64,000 bases of DNA from Arctopsyche grandis (Eukaryota; Arthropoda; Insecta; Trichoptera; Hydropsychidae), in assembly GCF_051622035.1 (NCBI RefSeq), contig NC_135365.1:12876001-12940000 (forward strand), in the 5' to 3' direction. Below, piece after piece: positions 38,275 to 52,306 of this stretch. Position numbers and translations under genes: made by a program. The notes under the pieces are model-generated. The model did not search any database. It saw nothing but the letters and a program-made list of their open reading frames with translations, and was not told the origin of the DNA. Position 1 is the first letter of the stretch. The number at the start of each line of letters is the position of its first letter.

Positions 38275-41200
38275 ATATTATATCGGTAAATGATAAAGAA
38301 TAGACCCATGATCCAGTCTAAAATAATTTTTTGGAACAAATGACAAAACTTGAAGACATGTTGTGGATTTTAGATTAGAAAATATTATAATTTAGAAGTG
38401 ATTGTAAGATAGCTGGTATAATACTAGTTAAAAGTTTCATCGCAAAATAAAATTTTAATAAAGTGATAAAATATAAATTTATGTATGTATGTACATAAAA
38501 TTTTAGTATACCTATGTATGTATTTATGTATATATATAAACATGTAAAAAATTCAATTTATTGATTTATAGTTTTTTATTATTGACCTGAAATTGTATGC
38601 GTAATGCAAACATCAAAGATATTACTTTATTTGCGTTTTTATGTTTATAGTAGTCTGTTGCGAATGTTGTATTGATTTTATTGGAATGATATTCATTTCA
38701 AATGGTAGAGGCTATAGCGAATTTGAAATTCATTTTTCTACATTATTTTTCAATGTGTATTTAAGCGCACTTGTGTTATCAAATATTGGAATATTAAGTA
38801 TTTTATACATACATATATATGGCAAATATCTGTGCCATTTTGCCGGAAAATAAGTACATTATTTGTTTTTTGAATTTTCAGAAGCTTCAGACGTGCAACG
38901 ATTGACACGCACGACGGCTTTTCCGTTTAGAAAACACTCGAACGGTCGACGGAAGGCGAGGAAATTCGGTGAAAGTTTTCCTCTTGAAAAAAAGTAATAA
39001 TAGAGAGTGGAAGCAAATAGACGTCGGACGTATGGATTTTCCCGATTCGATCCTAAGCGTCGAAAATGAACTACGAAACTCCATTGATGTGAGTATTTTC
39101 GCTTTTCCGCTTGACACTCGCAAAAAAGTGATCGTTTTTTTTCGAGGCTTTTCCGATCTCTCACAGAGAACTAATTCCGTTTGCGAAAATGTCAGATGTT
39201 GCACGATGTGGACATGGATTATTATTGTGTGACAGTACAACGATCTCATTATAATTCTAGATACGTTTAATATATAAATACACACTAAATTCGTATGCTA
39301 GCACAGCAACTTTTCAAAGTATTAATCCTGAGTATTGTTCTTTCTGAAGGTGTCGGGTAACTTCTGGATACCTGCTTTGGCGAATAAAAGCTAAAATATT
39401 TTACAAGTAATTGCACCTTATTGAAAAATATGAAATTGCATCGTAAGTTACTGCTCCTTATACGTTAAAAAATGAATCAATTCAATTTTAATGAATGTAT
39501 AAAATAAAAAAAAGTCCAGATTTTCTTCTTTGGATATTACTATTTGACTGTTCTATTCTCCTTATATTGAAATTCTATTTATATTAATTGGACATAAACA
39601 TTGTGAAGTTTATAATTAAAATTCCGACTCTAAAAATATGTTTTCAACAAGAAAATGAATTTGACATTGTCAATAAATTTACTAACATACATATACCAAA
39701 TCTTTTTATACTTTAATAACTAGAGCTGCACTTACCATATGCACAAATGTGTGCAACGCACACAGGCGGCCGAAATATAAAGAAATTATAGTCGAAAATA
39801 TTATACATCTTAAATAATACGAAACAAGACATCGTTCTCTTTAAAATGCATTTAGGTTGTCTTGTTGTATACTTGTGGACTGCTGTTTCAAGTTACATCT
39901 GGTAACACACCCGAACTATAATTCGGGGAAATAACGGGATAGCAGGTATAGCTTCCGTTGATAGCAGGTACACAGCTAGATTTTATATATTCTATTATTT
40001 TTACGACTGCCATTTGTATTTCTTCAAGGATGTTGAGTATTGGTTGGTCATCGAAAGAACAATGTCTTAGATGTAGGATTAGGGGTAAAAGCACTATATA
40101 TTCATGAATGAACTTGAAAACTTTCAGTCTCTCTTGTCGTCTGGTCCTGTTCAGAACTAAACATTTTGGTTTTCTGTCTGTTTTTCTGCTTAACTTTTTT
40201 TGTGATTAAAATTTTCAACACTATTTCTTACACAATATTTATCACAAGGAAAGGTTTTTGCACTACTCGCATGTACTTCATTTTTTTATAATTGTTTTAT
40301 TAATACGATTTAAGTTTGCACACAGACGGCTGAACTCCTAGACACAACCTTCAGATATTCTGATTTTAAATGTATCAAAATTAGCCACATATCACTTAAT
40401 TGCCTTTTTCATCTCTGGTCTTTGTTTAATATATGCATAAATTATGTTTTTTAAAAAACCTATAAAAAGTATACATGTTTATCATTAATTAAAATTATCA
40501 GGATCGGGAAACGAAAAGTATTGTTATGTTACGCATTAATGAGTATTCCATAGCGAAATTTACAGAGTTTGTTGTAAAAGTTTGTTTTCATATGATTATA
40601 ATAATTATTCAAAGTCTGTAGGAACTTCAAATTGTATTTTGTTTTTATAAAAAAGTATTACATAATTAATATTACATTTGATAAATATCTAAACGAAGCT
40701 CGAATTAATCTTTTGCGTACCGTAAAACTTTTCGTTTTAAGGTCTCTAAAGTTGTTCACATTAAACATTCCGTTACATTCATTATTCTGTTTATCTTGTT
40801 GTGTTTTACGATCACGTCAGGCTTTAGCAAATAACAGGTCAAAAGGATAAAACGAAACTCATTGATCCTAAAAGTGTTAATTTATTTATGTCACGTGCGT
40901 CAATGATTTAATAAACGTACGATAATACAATTTGTTATTTGAATCCATCGTGCAAAATTAATTGAAACAAATTAAAAATAATTAACAAATAATGTATCGA
41001 TTATACTAAATACATATGTATAACGTACGTAATAGATATTAAATTAAGTGAAGTGAAAATGAAAAACACGTGCTAGTGAAAAATTACACACATGAAACGG
41101 GTTTATAATTAAATGAAAAATTTATTACGCTTTTCCCCACGGACCTTTGATGTTAAAATTTTCATTTTGTACGTACTACTTTGTAGAAGCTTATTTCATA

Positions 41201-41626
41201 CTTTATAGAAGCTTATTTCGTAACTGCCATTTAATAGCTTTCAATTATCGAACTCGACACATAAAAGCATGTAACTGGGAAATATGTATGATTAACCGAA
41301 GCTCAGAGAAAAATTCAGGAAACTATTAAATATATTGTACCGATTAAATTATTTAATATAAAATAACACAGAATATATCATAAATCGGTATCCTCCCCCT
41401 CAGTTTCTGGCAAATTCAAGTTGTAAGCATCTCGAATTTGTTGAATCTTATAAAATGCTACCTAGATAATATATTTCTCGCAATTTTTTTGTATCAAAAA
41501 CTTTGTTGATTGCTCATAGATGTCTCTATTGTATTCTATGTCAAAATTGTTAGTACTTAAGCATACACAAAAATGTTCTAATCATATGTGTCACCTTGGT
41601 GTAATTCCTATCATGGCACATATGAT
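38275..41626. other. Intergenic, with one island
   Basis: 38880-39230 is mixed-composition with overlapping open frames on both strands (up to 132 codons), none with a domain. The rest is AT-rich. Confidence 0.35.
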
Positions 41627-42583
41627 TAAGGTTGTCAGAAACCGGGACACCGCCCCCCCAAAAAAAAAAATCAGATCTTTGACTTTTCTACGGATATATT
41701 TTCAATCGAAGTGATACCATTTAGAATATTTATAATTAATTTTTTTCCCCTTCTATTTTTAATATGTACATATATGTAAATGAAAAGTGCTTCAATTACA
41801 ATGGAGAAACCAAATATAGACTTCACTGAGAGGATTAGTGAAAAAATCTAATAGGGTTTTTGGTGCTTTTTCTTCTGCTAAACAAAAAGCTTTTAAAGCT
41901 TCAAATAGCTTTAGAGTGTGTTCTATTGCTGGTAATAGTGACAGCCACCTAGTTTTTGAATGTGAGAGTAGATTTTTATATTCAATATTAGCAAAATCAA
42001 AGAAATCTTTTAGTCTTTCTGTTTTTACGGTATCTAATTCCGCATCTGCGTGTGATGAATCATTCCGAGTGTGAGAAAATCATCATTGATTGATGTCTGA
42101 TACACATTTTTTGTCTGCCTTCTACACATAGCTCTCCAGAAAGTATAAGACAAATAGTTCATTGTTGAATATTGCTGCAGTGTTTACTAGACTGTCCAGA
42201 CGGTTCGGTGATTATTGGTCACAAAATACTCGTTATAAAATCACTAAAATCTCTATAACGGAACATCTGGCAGCCGAAAAGTCATATAGTCATAAAAACT
42301 ATCATACTAACGAGAACTTGAGTGCCGAATATTGTGTATTCACGATTTCCATGTCAAAAATTGTCTTTGTGACCACCGCAATGTGACGAATAGTCCAATT
42401 ACCGGTCCAGACATCGACTTTTTGTTTATAGTTTATGTTAATTCTGAGTTAAAAACCTGTGTAGGAATTTAAAAAGTAGTAAACCGGGACATTTGGGCGT
42501 CCCGAGAGGTTTGTTCGGGACACCGGGACACGAGACTTAAAACTGGTGACAATCCCGATTAATCGGGACGTCTGACAACCCTA
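41627..42583. mobile_element. hAT element, 957 bp, with 8-bp TSD
   Basis: Inverted ends TAAGGTTGTCAGA and TCTGACAACCCTA with a perfect 8-bp duplication CATATGAT (41619-41626 and 42584-42591). Subterminal GGGACACC/CGGGACA words occur at both ends. The interior has two unidentified frames (41838-42074, 42162-42386); they do not show a recognisable transposase. It is followed directly by a long (TA)n array. Confidence 0.85.
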
Positions 42584-42601
42584 CATATGATGGATGTATA
42601 T

Positions 42602-42665
<64 letters not shown>

Positions 42666-42671
42666 TGCAAA

Positions 42672-42767
<96 letters not shown>

Positions 42768-42772
42768 TTTGC
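42602..42772. repeat. (TA)n array in two blocks
   Basis: Two TA runs split by ACATATATGCAAATATATG; CATATATTTGC closes the second, so the spacer recurs inverted. Confidence 0.95.
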
Positions 42773-42976
42773 GGTGTTGGGATTTCACCTTCTCGTGGTC
42801 CTTACCGAACAGTACTTTTAAATCATCTTTAAAAGTACTGACAAAGAAGAGCCTTCCGGCATGCAGCGTTTTCGACCTTATAGTCATTTAGATAGAGTCG
42901 AAATCAATTATGTAAAAATGCATGTATTGTAAAAATTTTGCAAAAAAAATTGTGCAAAATCGAGCGGACCGGCACC

Positions 42977-42981
42977 TTAAA

Positions 42982-43069
<88 letters not shown>

Positions 43070-43072
43070 TGC
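42977..43072. repeat. A-run plus (TA)n array
   Basis: About 22 A followed by ~33 TA units and CATATATGCAAATA, the same spacer word as the previous array. Confidence 0.95.
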
Positions 43073-44549
43073 AAATAAGCGGGTGCTGGATTGGAAATTG
43101 AATCTTGGACAGGGCGCGAGTACATCCAGAAATATGTACATACATACATACATACATATGTATGTATGTTGAGAAGTACTCTACAGGTTTCAATATATTT
43201 AAGTTTAATATATATACACTATAAGAGGGAGTATAAATAGAAATCAATGTTTATATAGGACAGGAATTGGTGGATTTTTTACAAACGCACGTTTCACAAT
43301 ATATCCTACACATTCCAGGTATACATATATGTACAATATATGTAAATGCAAACCACACGTATGATTATATCTTGACATGGACAATTAAAACGGTAGCAAA
43401 ACGACAGGTGCAAATGTGACCCACGTCACCCGTAGTGACCACATAATTCCTTGGCACTGCATAAGGGCGAGCGGAAAATTTCGTGCCCTTTTGTACTGTC
43501 ACGACCGCTGTTTTATTTTCCATTGTGGTTCCACAACTGGGGGGCGCGTTCGCCGGATAATGTCGACGGACACAATAGGGCAAAGTACCAACTGGTACGA
43601 CGTTAGAAATAGGTATGTGTACATATAATCAAGGTGAAAATTGAACACATTTTGTGGGTCCGAAGCTCTTTTGAAACATACATACATACATACATGAAAT
43701 GTCTCGTAACTTACATAAATATATCTTTACAGGGTAACCATATTTCGTTTACGATGGGTGTATAATATATACATTTGTATATAACTTTTCGATTTGATAT
43801 TTGAAAATAGAGTTTGGATCACTTTGAAATCGAATATGGTTGTCGTCGTTACTCCGATTGAGACCAAATTATATATATATAATATATGAGATACTTACAT
43901 ATATTCATTACAGATTTTCTCATTCATTGTTCAACGTCAATTCTACATAAATAATTTGGCAATTCACTTTTTTGTTCGGCCCATATTGGAGTTTAACTGA
44001 ATAATTTGATTGACACCTTGCAAAAAATTGTACATTAACTTATCGGGAAAAAGTCTACAAAAAATGATGTTGTTACTTTAAAATGTGCGGATATATCCAA
44101 TCCCTTGATTATATACAATGTTCTCAATGTTCCCCATACTTCGTATACTTATGAATAGTTCAAAAATCCTCAAAGAATTTTGGACTATTGATAATTTTAT
44201 ATACTTAAATATTATTTTAGAATACGTAAACACTTTTTATTTTCAATTATTGAAGTCGAACACTCTCTTTAATTCTCCAATAAACATAGCCACGGGGTTA
44301 TTTAATCATTTGGCTAATCATACAGATCCTCAAAATATTATATTATGGTCAGTTCATAAGCTCTTTACCACACATTGTTTTTCAGCGAAAATTGTGATTG
44401 TCTTCTTTTTATTTTTTTCTTTTTAATATTTAACATTATGTTTTTTTTATATAATAAATGGGCGGTCACCTGTATTAAGTAAATACTAAATAAATATGTA
44501 TTATATGTTCATATACGAATGTATATAACATACATACATAATATATGTA
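43073..44549. other. Intergenic, with one island
   Basis: 43380-43640 is GC-balanced and non-repetitive. A 102-codon AT-rich frame at 44118-44426 looks like chance. Confidence 0.35.
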
Positions 44550-44735
44550 TGATACAGTTTAAATGTATGTATCTTCCAGTTGTAATTTATATTGACTAGT
44601 TGGAATATATTCCATCTAACCTGGTATCAATAAAGAGTATTTTCAATTGCAATATATTTTGATTAGTTGGAATATATTCTGTCTAGCCCACATAATTCAA
44701 TTCATATGGTGAATTATAATCAATTCATATGGCAA
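44550..44735. mobile_element. GTTACAG-family fragment
   Basis: Contains TTCCAGTTGTAAT, GACTAGTTGGAATATATTCC and TTGATTAGTTGGAATATATT, the right-end blocks of the GTTACAG family in reverse order. Interior missing. Confidence 0.6.
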
Positions 44736-45769
44736 CAGAAGAAGTCATTTAAAATCTATCCAGCTACACTTACCTCTCTACTTTTACAGTTTTTAAAATA
44801 ATCCGGGTTAATTTTACCTTTTATAATACATCTTGAAATATCATAATGTTACGCTGGTAACAATATGTATAATCTACGGTGCTGTCTTTATTATTTTTAT
44901 TATGGATTTTTTCTGCGGGTACGTTTGTGTAAACGATATTTGTATCAGAATTTTGAAAATTGGCGTAATACCTAGATAAATAATACACCATTTGGAAGGT
45001 CAAAAATCAGAGAAGTTTTTAAAAGTATTTGAACACCTAAGGGTGCGGTATTTTTTTTTTAGTAATTTCCTGGAACACCCGAGTTGTTGTGAAAGAAAAA
45101 CTTTTCGTCAATTTAACGTGACTTTATGAAAGCTTCCAACACTTATAGATACGTATTAACGTACATAATATATCACGGGATAACTACACACTAGAGCAGT
45201 GATGGACACCCTTTTTGACAGATGGGCCAATTTATCTTTTTTATAATTGTTCGTATAAGTGTTGAAAAATAATGACATTCAGACAGATTAGGATTTAGAT
45301 GAAGACACATTTTAGGCTACTCCACTTATTATTAGAGGGGGACTTATTAGTCCACTTTTCGTCATTTCGAGAAATATCTCGCAAAACATTAAATATAATG
45401 TTTTCAATTTAACTGTATAATATTTTAAAATACTGGTAGCCTGAAATGCGTTTAATCTGCTTTTCAGAGATTCTGCACGTAACGAATTAAAATAAATGAT
45501 AACAATTTATAAATCAGGCCAAACAGACATAGCGTTTTTGGAATTGAAAATTGGACTTTCGCTACTTTCAAATATAACAGTTTATATATACATATATAAA
45601 TATTTTTAATATTCAATAGTTTTTTTTTATTTTATTTTCTAATAGTTTTGATATATTTTTCACATATTAAAAATACCCATATCTATTTTTAGTTTGTTAT
45701 AGAGCCCAAAATTATTTTTCCAGGGCCCGAGATTCCTCTCGGCGGCCCTGGGAATTACCCAACCTAAAA

Positions 45770-45813
45770 AATAAGCCAAGTGTTCCATTGCAGAAAATGT
45801 TTGGGAAACCCTG
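45770..45813 (-). mobile_element. hAT terminal fragment
   Basis: Minus strand from 45813: CAGGGTTTCCCAAACATTTT, the same terminus as at 52250. Just left (45722-45755), a different hAT-like end (CCAGGGCCGCC in reverse) occurs, and a CAGTGATGGACACC start at 45197 may be its partner. Confidence 0.6.
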
Positions 45814-47574
45814 CCGAGTCTATCATATCGTTTTAATTATAAAATTTAATTACTTATGCATATGAATGGTACATAAAAATTTATTGTTTAAATTTGTATG
45901 ATTTTTATAAATAAATAAATCAAGAATCATTAAACGGTTAAGTAATATTTTTCTTCTTCGTTGCTTAGATTAACTATTACCTTTCTTTTCTGCAAGTAGA
46001 ATCTTTCTCCGATTGCGTCAACGTGGCAGATGGTTAATAAAAGTCCAATATTTAATATCACCAAAACCGATCCGTCAACTAATTATCCCTTTATTAATCA
46101 AATGTTCTTGCCTCCAGTACTTTCCAGAGATGTACCCTTGTAAGGAAACGTTCTCTCACGATGATACATGTTTATTTTCTGTTTTTCGGCGATATTCGAA
46201 ATAAAAATGTACCTTGTTTATCGTAGTTTCATGAAAAGGGTCGCTTATGTGCCTTATGCAGAATAATGTTTTGAAACCGAAAAGAATGAAAACAATGTTT
46301 ATGTGGAAACATGGGTTTATGATCCAAGCATATGTATTGTACACATATTTATGGTCCTGTACCTACCGGGGTAGCTTGAAGCGTTTTTCGTTATATACGA
46401 AAATGAGTTGAAAATTCTTCAGGATTATTTTCCGTCGGTTTTCCGTACAAACGAGCGCCACATTTATTACTGTTGAATAAAAAGTCAGGAAAAAATAATT
46501 ATAATTTATAATAAAATTACAATTTTATTCCCATCGTCAATGAATATGCTTATTGATGGACGATTTATTATTCCTATGGATGTAAATGGAAGAATATATT
46601 ATGTATGTATGTACATATGTAGTTGGTATAGCCTATAGAGCTTAATCAGCTTTACGAGTCTTCCTATTTAAGCTTCGGTTCAATATTGATTTAAGAAGTA
46701 ATAGTCAAATACCTTATATGTACATAGGTATAATCAACCTAACACTGATATTATACATGTTTCAAATACATTTTCAAGTTTCTACGTATTATATTTCAAA
46801 ATTTTTTTTAAAAAGATTTTATTTATTATCTACAAAATTGTGGTAACATAACAAACTTTATTTATATTATTGTCTGTATTTCTTGACAATAATAGCTATA
46901 ATTTAATAATGTGAAATAATATTTAAATTGTATTAACATCCAGGTTGCAAACCATTTTTATTCATTTCAGTATTAAAACCGTTTTTAAGCAACAACTAGC
47001 GCTACATAGCGGCAAAGAGAGAAACTTTCAATCAGGGTTGTCATTGTAATTGTATTGAATCTAAATATCATGAAAATAAAAAACATTTGTTTTTCGATAT
47101 TAAAAATCAGATAAAATTAGGTTTTTGGTTTATAAATTATAAATTGATTAAAAAAAAAGTTATACATATAAGATGAACCCTTTGAGTGCTGACGTCTTTT
47201 CTGTTGAAAGCCCCCCACGCTGAAAATTTCGCCAACATTTCCAATATAAATTATTTAGAAAGCCAATAGAAAGCAGATATAAAAATTTAGCAGTTAATCC
47301 AAACAAACTCTAGATCACTACCCTAGATAATAAAACATAGGAAAGCTTTGTAACTACCGCTGAGGATTTTGAGTTTTGTAAATGTGTGTTTAGACTGGAA
47401 TATATCTTGCAACAATATAAAATAAACAAATGAATCTATTTTTCTAAAACTAGTTCCATCTTCTTCATTGTTGATAAAATGTAATGCCTTTAAAATGAAT
47501 AAAAATCAATAGCGTGACATGAATTGGGAAAATACCGGTATTTATTTTTATTTTATTTTATTTTACATAGATAT
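45814..47574. other. AT-rich, no gene seen
   Basis: No recognisable coding or element ends. Confidence 0.45.
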
Positions 47575-48000
47575 ATACCAGGGAGGCTTGACAGGAAGAC
47601 CCCAATACGCTTTCCTAGACAATTAGTTACAAACAATGCAGCATTTTATTGTTACATAAACCACTGTATTTCCAGAAGCTGAAGAACACGAAAAAACAAT
47701 TAATTAATTAATTACAGAATTAATCCATTGAGACATCTATGGATTTAGATTTTTGTACATAATTTTTACAAATTATACACAATAAATACAGAAGATTTGT
47801 GACAACAGGAAAGATGATATTTTGCCAATTTTGAGGAACCGTTTCAGCAATGATCAGATAAAATTGGCAAACTCTGATAAGAAATGATCAATTTGGAGTC
47901 ACAAATACCCCAAAACCTAACCAGCAGTATGTCGGATCGAACTCACTGTTCACTTGGTAATAAACATACACGCTGCCATTAAGCCATACTGCTGGCTAAT
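47575..48000 (-). mobile_element. SINE copy, reverse
   Basis: From the minus strand: head with GATCCGACATACTGCTGG, body GTTTGCCAATTTTATCTGAT, and tail GCGTATTGGGGTCTTCCTG. Degraded but complete in outline. Confidence 0.65.
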
Positions 48001-49327
48001 GAGTGATGAGTGATGCTACTTCCAATAATCACCTATTCGGTTCAATCTTATCGTTCCCATGTGCAATAAGAGACCAAGTCACAATCTAAAATACTCAGCA
48101 GTTAATTCCGAATTACCGATTTCACTGAAACGTCAGTGAAATTATAATTTCACTGTATCATATATAAGTTTTTGTATTTACAATATATGTACATACATAT
48201 ATGTATACGTACACACGTGGAGATATATTTTTTTTACTAATTTGACATCCTTGCTGATCGTAAATGCAGCCCGTCCCTTTCCGGCGGAAATCGATAAAAA
48301 CGGAAGACACTAGCGCCACATGCATACAACGGAAAATGTGCGAATCAATTGACTGTGAAGATTTCACGCTTTGTTGACTTTCATCCTTGTTACAGGAATC
48401 ATTCTCTCAGAATCCTAACGGCGTTCTCGATCGTATTTCAGTGACACACTTTCATATTACGCACTGGGACATATTATATGTATGTACTATCCCTAAATAT
48501 GTATATATGTATGTATTACATACCATATATAGTGCACACATATTCCAATGTGTACACTTTCCTTTGTTGGGAAATTCATATTAAATATCGTCTCCGTTGC
48601 GAGCAGTTATAAATATCATCTATATATGTACATATGTACTAAATATATTATATGAATCTTATATGTACATATGTAATAATTTTCTTTGAATTTTTTTATT
48701 TTCTTCTAAATATAGATAGTTGGAAATCAAGTTTTGAAACAAAAGTGGAATTGTATGTCTAGATGAACTTCACAAAATTGCTCCAAAACTCATTTTCCTC
48801 TGAGGAAAAAAGTTTATCTGTTTTATATTAGATACAAGTTTTTATATCGCATTATTTGAAAAAAAAAGTGAAGTGCCTCGGAACACCTGTTGAACTTTTT
48901 GTTTTATTTGATTCAGTATGATAACTTATATCAAGGTTTTCAATTTTCAATTTTGGCTAATCGAATAATAATATAAACGAATAAAGGTCCGTGAATATTA
49001 TTCAGCACTGCACGTCAACAGCTCGGCACAATATTGCAAGGAAACGACTAATTCCATTCATACTTTACAGTAACACCCGTTTTCGGCATGTTCATGAACG
49101 TGTACAAGATGAAATAGGCCTACATATATGTACATTACAGAGCGCAACGATACGGTTCAATCTTGTTAAGTCAATATTGTCATAATATGACGTTTTCAAA
49201 AATATTCATATGCGCATGGCAGCAGTTTCATTAGTACGGGTGCACTCGCCACTATGACGTTAGGTGATGCGTGTGAATATTTCCCCAATCAGATTCGGCT
49301 TGATACGTTTCGGTGACATGTACATAC

Positions 49328-49540
49328 TAGGGATCCCAAATCCGAATATTCGAATACTTTTTATACGGACTTATTTTTTTATTTTCAATCTACAGCACAT
49401 TTAGTTCTATTTTATGTTACAGAAATTGATTCTCTTAAAATTTTAATAACATCTTGAACTTCTTAAAACTACAAATAAAAAATTTAAAGCTACTATTCGA
49501 TATTCGATATTCAGATATATTCGAATATTTGGGATCCCTA
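49328..49540. mobile_element. MITE with TAGGGATCCCAAAT ends
   Basis: 213 bp; ends TAGGGATCCCAAAT and ATTTGGGATCCCTA are exact inverted repeats, followed on both sides by ATTCGAATA words. TAGGG ends suggest hAT; no clear 8-bp duplication. Confidence 0.72.
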
Positions 49541-49559
49541 CTATACTATTGTGTAATAT

Positions 49560-49867
49560 TGTTGCGTAGGGGTGAGTTCAGGATCCAAATAAGAGGCCAA
49601 AGTCGCTTCACAGTATTTATTCAACGATCTAAGAGGTCCATACGGAACCACCGCTTACTCCAGAATAATCTGATCTACCTTGTGTAATTCCTTATAAAGG
49701 ACAAGTTACTCAGCACAGCTTCCCCGATCCATTAATGTGTCTATTGTCTAGACACGTAAAGAACCAATCCTGGCGAGTCCTGTTAGCCTAGTCCGGACTC
49801 TATATTGTTCACACATGAATGCACTTAGACGGTGAATTATTTATCTCTCTCATGTTCCCACGTTACA
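49560..49867 (+). mobile_element. Solo-LTR-like repeat, copy 3
   Basis: TGTTGCGTAGGGGTGAG to CCCACGTTACA, 308 bp, flanked by ATAT on both sides (a 4-bp duplication is plausible, but weak in AT-rich DNA). CCTTATAAAGGACAAG holds a TATA-like box. GTCTAGACA words and CCTGGCGAGT are shared with copy 2. Confidence 0.6.
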
Positions 49868-50631
49868 ATATGAATATATAGTATCGGAAGCTGCTGTTAT
49901 GATACGCCACCTATGTACATACATATTACGGAGCGTATGAATGTGTCCATATACCTATAGAAAATTCTCAGTTTGATAATGTAAACGGACCGATGAGGCA
50001 TTAGTTCTAGCACGTAAGAGAACTTAAAAAAAACTAGATGTGTGGGATTACCCATAAGATGGATACGGGAAAAGCGTCTAGAGATCTATGTCCATTAGTG
50101 GGCGTGCAAGGATTAACGACCTCTCAGAAAAATAAAAGTCCTATAAAAGCATCGTAAGTAATAGTGAAATGGTATTAATAGAAAAGTGTAAGGGTCTTAG
50201 GAAAACTTTAATATCTTTCTTGTTTATATTGTAAATGAATTTTATTTTTCCGCGGAAAACGTGAAAATTTTATCGTACAGGAGAAATTATTTACCAAGGG
50301 AATAAATTTTGCGAAATATATAGAAACGTTGGGAAAAAAAGCACCGGAAATTGCTTTGAGCATTGTAGGGGTACTCCTTTTGACCCAGTGATTCAGAATA
50401 TGTATAATGTATTTTTTTCATTTGATGCTTTGAAGCCTTTCTTTTTTCTTTTCGACCCGCAGATCAAAAATAATATGTTGGAATTATTAAAAGTTTTGCC
50501 CTTCAATGATATAATTTTAATGCATTTAAGTACATAAACCCACACAAAACACATACCTGTTTCATATTCTATAGGTATACATACATTATATATTTGTGAA
50601 GGTATGTTTTTATTCAAAAGTAGTCAAATTA

Positions 50632-51390
50632 CACTGTTCGACAAATGACGATTTTTTTTTGGTTCAGAGACGAGATACGCCTTTTCCTATATATCTATTC
50701 CCAGTGAAAACGAATCTGGTAATAAAAATGTTGATTGGCTTGAGATTCGGATATACATATGTACATATATGAGTTTTTTAAATCGGGCGATTTTTCTATA
50801 TCTTGGTGTTGTTCGGTCGATTTCTCAAAATTTGTAAATTTCCTGTTCAAAATGAATATTGGAATCTATAAGTCGCCTATTTTATCTTTCATTAATAGTA
50901 CTTTTCAGCTTTCAAATCTCTCTAAGTAGTCGTCCAGTTCAAATCAAAAGTCAAAAGTACGTATTTTCATTAGGAATTTTTTCCCAATGTTAATACTATT
51001 TTATATTGAGTATTTTCTATTGAAACATGATTATTGTGATAGTGTTCTGGCCACACTATTTTTTGTTTTCGTTTAAAAGGGTTAATTGTTTTCGTTTAAA
51101 AGTGCTGAATTTTAAATCAGTAAAATTTGCAAGCTAAAAGCTCGTACTAGTATTTACTCGTATTTACAAGAATCTGAATTGAATTAATAGGGATAATATA
51201 TTAAATTGTCTTTATATGAGAATTAAATATTCGTTAATTTTATGGAGGTAAGCCTAAAAATCAATAGAATTTTTGTTATTAATTCACAAGAATAGTCGAA
51301 ATATGATTTTTCTTAGTGGAATTTTATTTAATTCTCATATACAGACATTTTAATATATTATCTCTATAATTTAAATGCTGATCTTTGTAT
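50632..51390 (+). mobile_element. TIR element (CACTGTTCGACAAATGACG family), rearranged copy
   Basis: Left arm begins CACTGTTCGACAAATGACG at 50632, followed by the body (50770-51240) and then an inverted copy of part of the body's right side (51240-51390, matching 16920-17050 in reverse). The right end is therefore folded back on itself. Confidence 0.7.
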
Positions 51391-51399
51391 TTTTTTTTC

Positions 51400-52250
51400 A
51401 ACTAGAGCCACTAATTAAATCAATTAGATTTTCATAGTTTTCATATTTTCATAGCCTACTGGTTTATCTGTCACGGAAAATGTATTCGAAGCCCAGGAAT
51501 CGTCCTTACTAGTTATTGTAATATTGCAAAAGAGTTGTTTTCAAGTTATGTGGGTGTTCTGAAAATACTTTGGAAACTTCTTCATTTACTTTGGAAACTT
51601 CTTCATTTACTTTAAAATTTAATTCATTCAAACATTCATGTAAGGCAGGAAAACAATCAAAATTATTAGGTTCAACTGATGAAATCCAAAATTATATTTT
51701 TTATCAAAAGATGCAATTTTATCTCTTGTATTAAAAATTGTAGCACTTTTTCCTTATAATGATAAGTTAAATTCATTGCACTTGGTAAAAATAGTTTGAA
51801 CAACCACAAAAGATTTGTTATTTTGTGCCTTCAAGAAGACCAATAACTCACTTGAAAGTTCATAAAGTCTTAATAGTGCTTTTTTTAGTCACCAGTGCTT
51901 TCCTATGCAAAATACAATGACTGCTGGTGACTCTTGTAGCTACTTTCTGGATACGTGATTCAACACCTTTCATATTTCCTACCCTTATCAATACACTTCT
52001 CCCAACCTATCTCTTGATTTGTATGTATTGTAATCATTAATACAGTCGAATAAATCTTCTCCTGTAGTTTGTCCATTTAAATATTCGCACATGAGTAAAT
52101 CTTCTTCAATACTTTTATCATATAATATGTAACGAAGTAGAAGATCTTTAAATGTGTTGCAGTGTATAAAACCTTTCTAAATTGTCACGGAACACCTATT
52201 CAGGTTCAGTGGAATACTGTGTTCCGCGGAACATAGTTTGGGAAACCCTG
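51400..52250 (-). pseudogene. ZBED/hAT-type transposase remnant
   Basis: On the minus strand, blocks typical of the ZBED5-like hAT group appear in order. LLRYILYDKSIEEDLLMCEY and TTGEDLF (about 52140-52040) come first, then RVTSSHCILHRKAL (~51930-51890), then LYELSSELLVFLKA onward to FDCFPALHECLNEL (~51870-51610), and finally WASNTFSVTDKP (~51500-51460). Stops and shifts separate them. The element's end reads, on the minus strand from 52250, CAGGGTTTCCCAAACTATG, a canonical hAT terminus. A 24-bp coding segment is tandemly duplicated near 51570-51615. The whole is non-functional. Confidence 0.75.
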
Positions 52251-52304
52251 CGTTAGAGTATTATGTAATGTTACTGTGGTAGAATATGTAAATAAATAAA
52301 TAAA

Positions 52305-52306
<2 letters not shown>

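Larger units (their letters stand above)
48986..49991. mobile_element. Composite TIR element (GGTCCGTTTA family C) with two insertions
   Basis: Left GGTCCGTGAATATTATTCAG, right TAATGTAAACGGACC. Internal blocks (ATTACAGAGCGCAACGATAC, GTGCACTCGCCACTATGACG) recur at 34480-34680, 32505-32600 and 33440-33556. Inside lie a palindromic MITE (49328-49540) and the LTR-like repeat (49560-49867). Confidence 0.55.

Noticed and set aside
38887..39285. 132-codon minus-strand frame overlapping an 87-codon plus frame
   Set aside because: Both strands are open over the same stretch, with no domain and no codon bias I can see; kept as a non-coding island.
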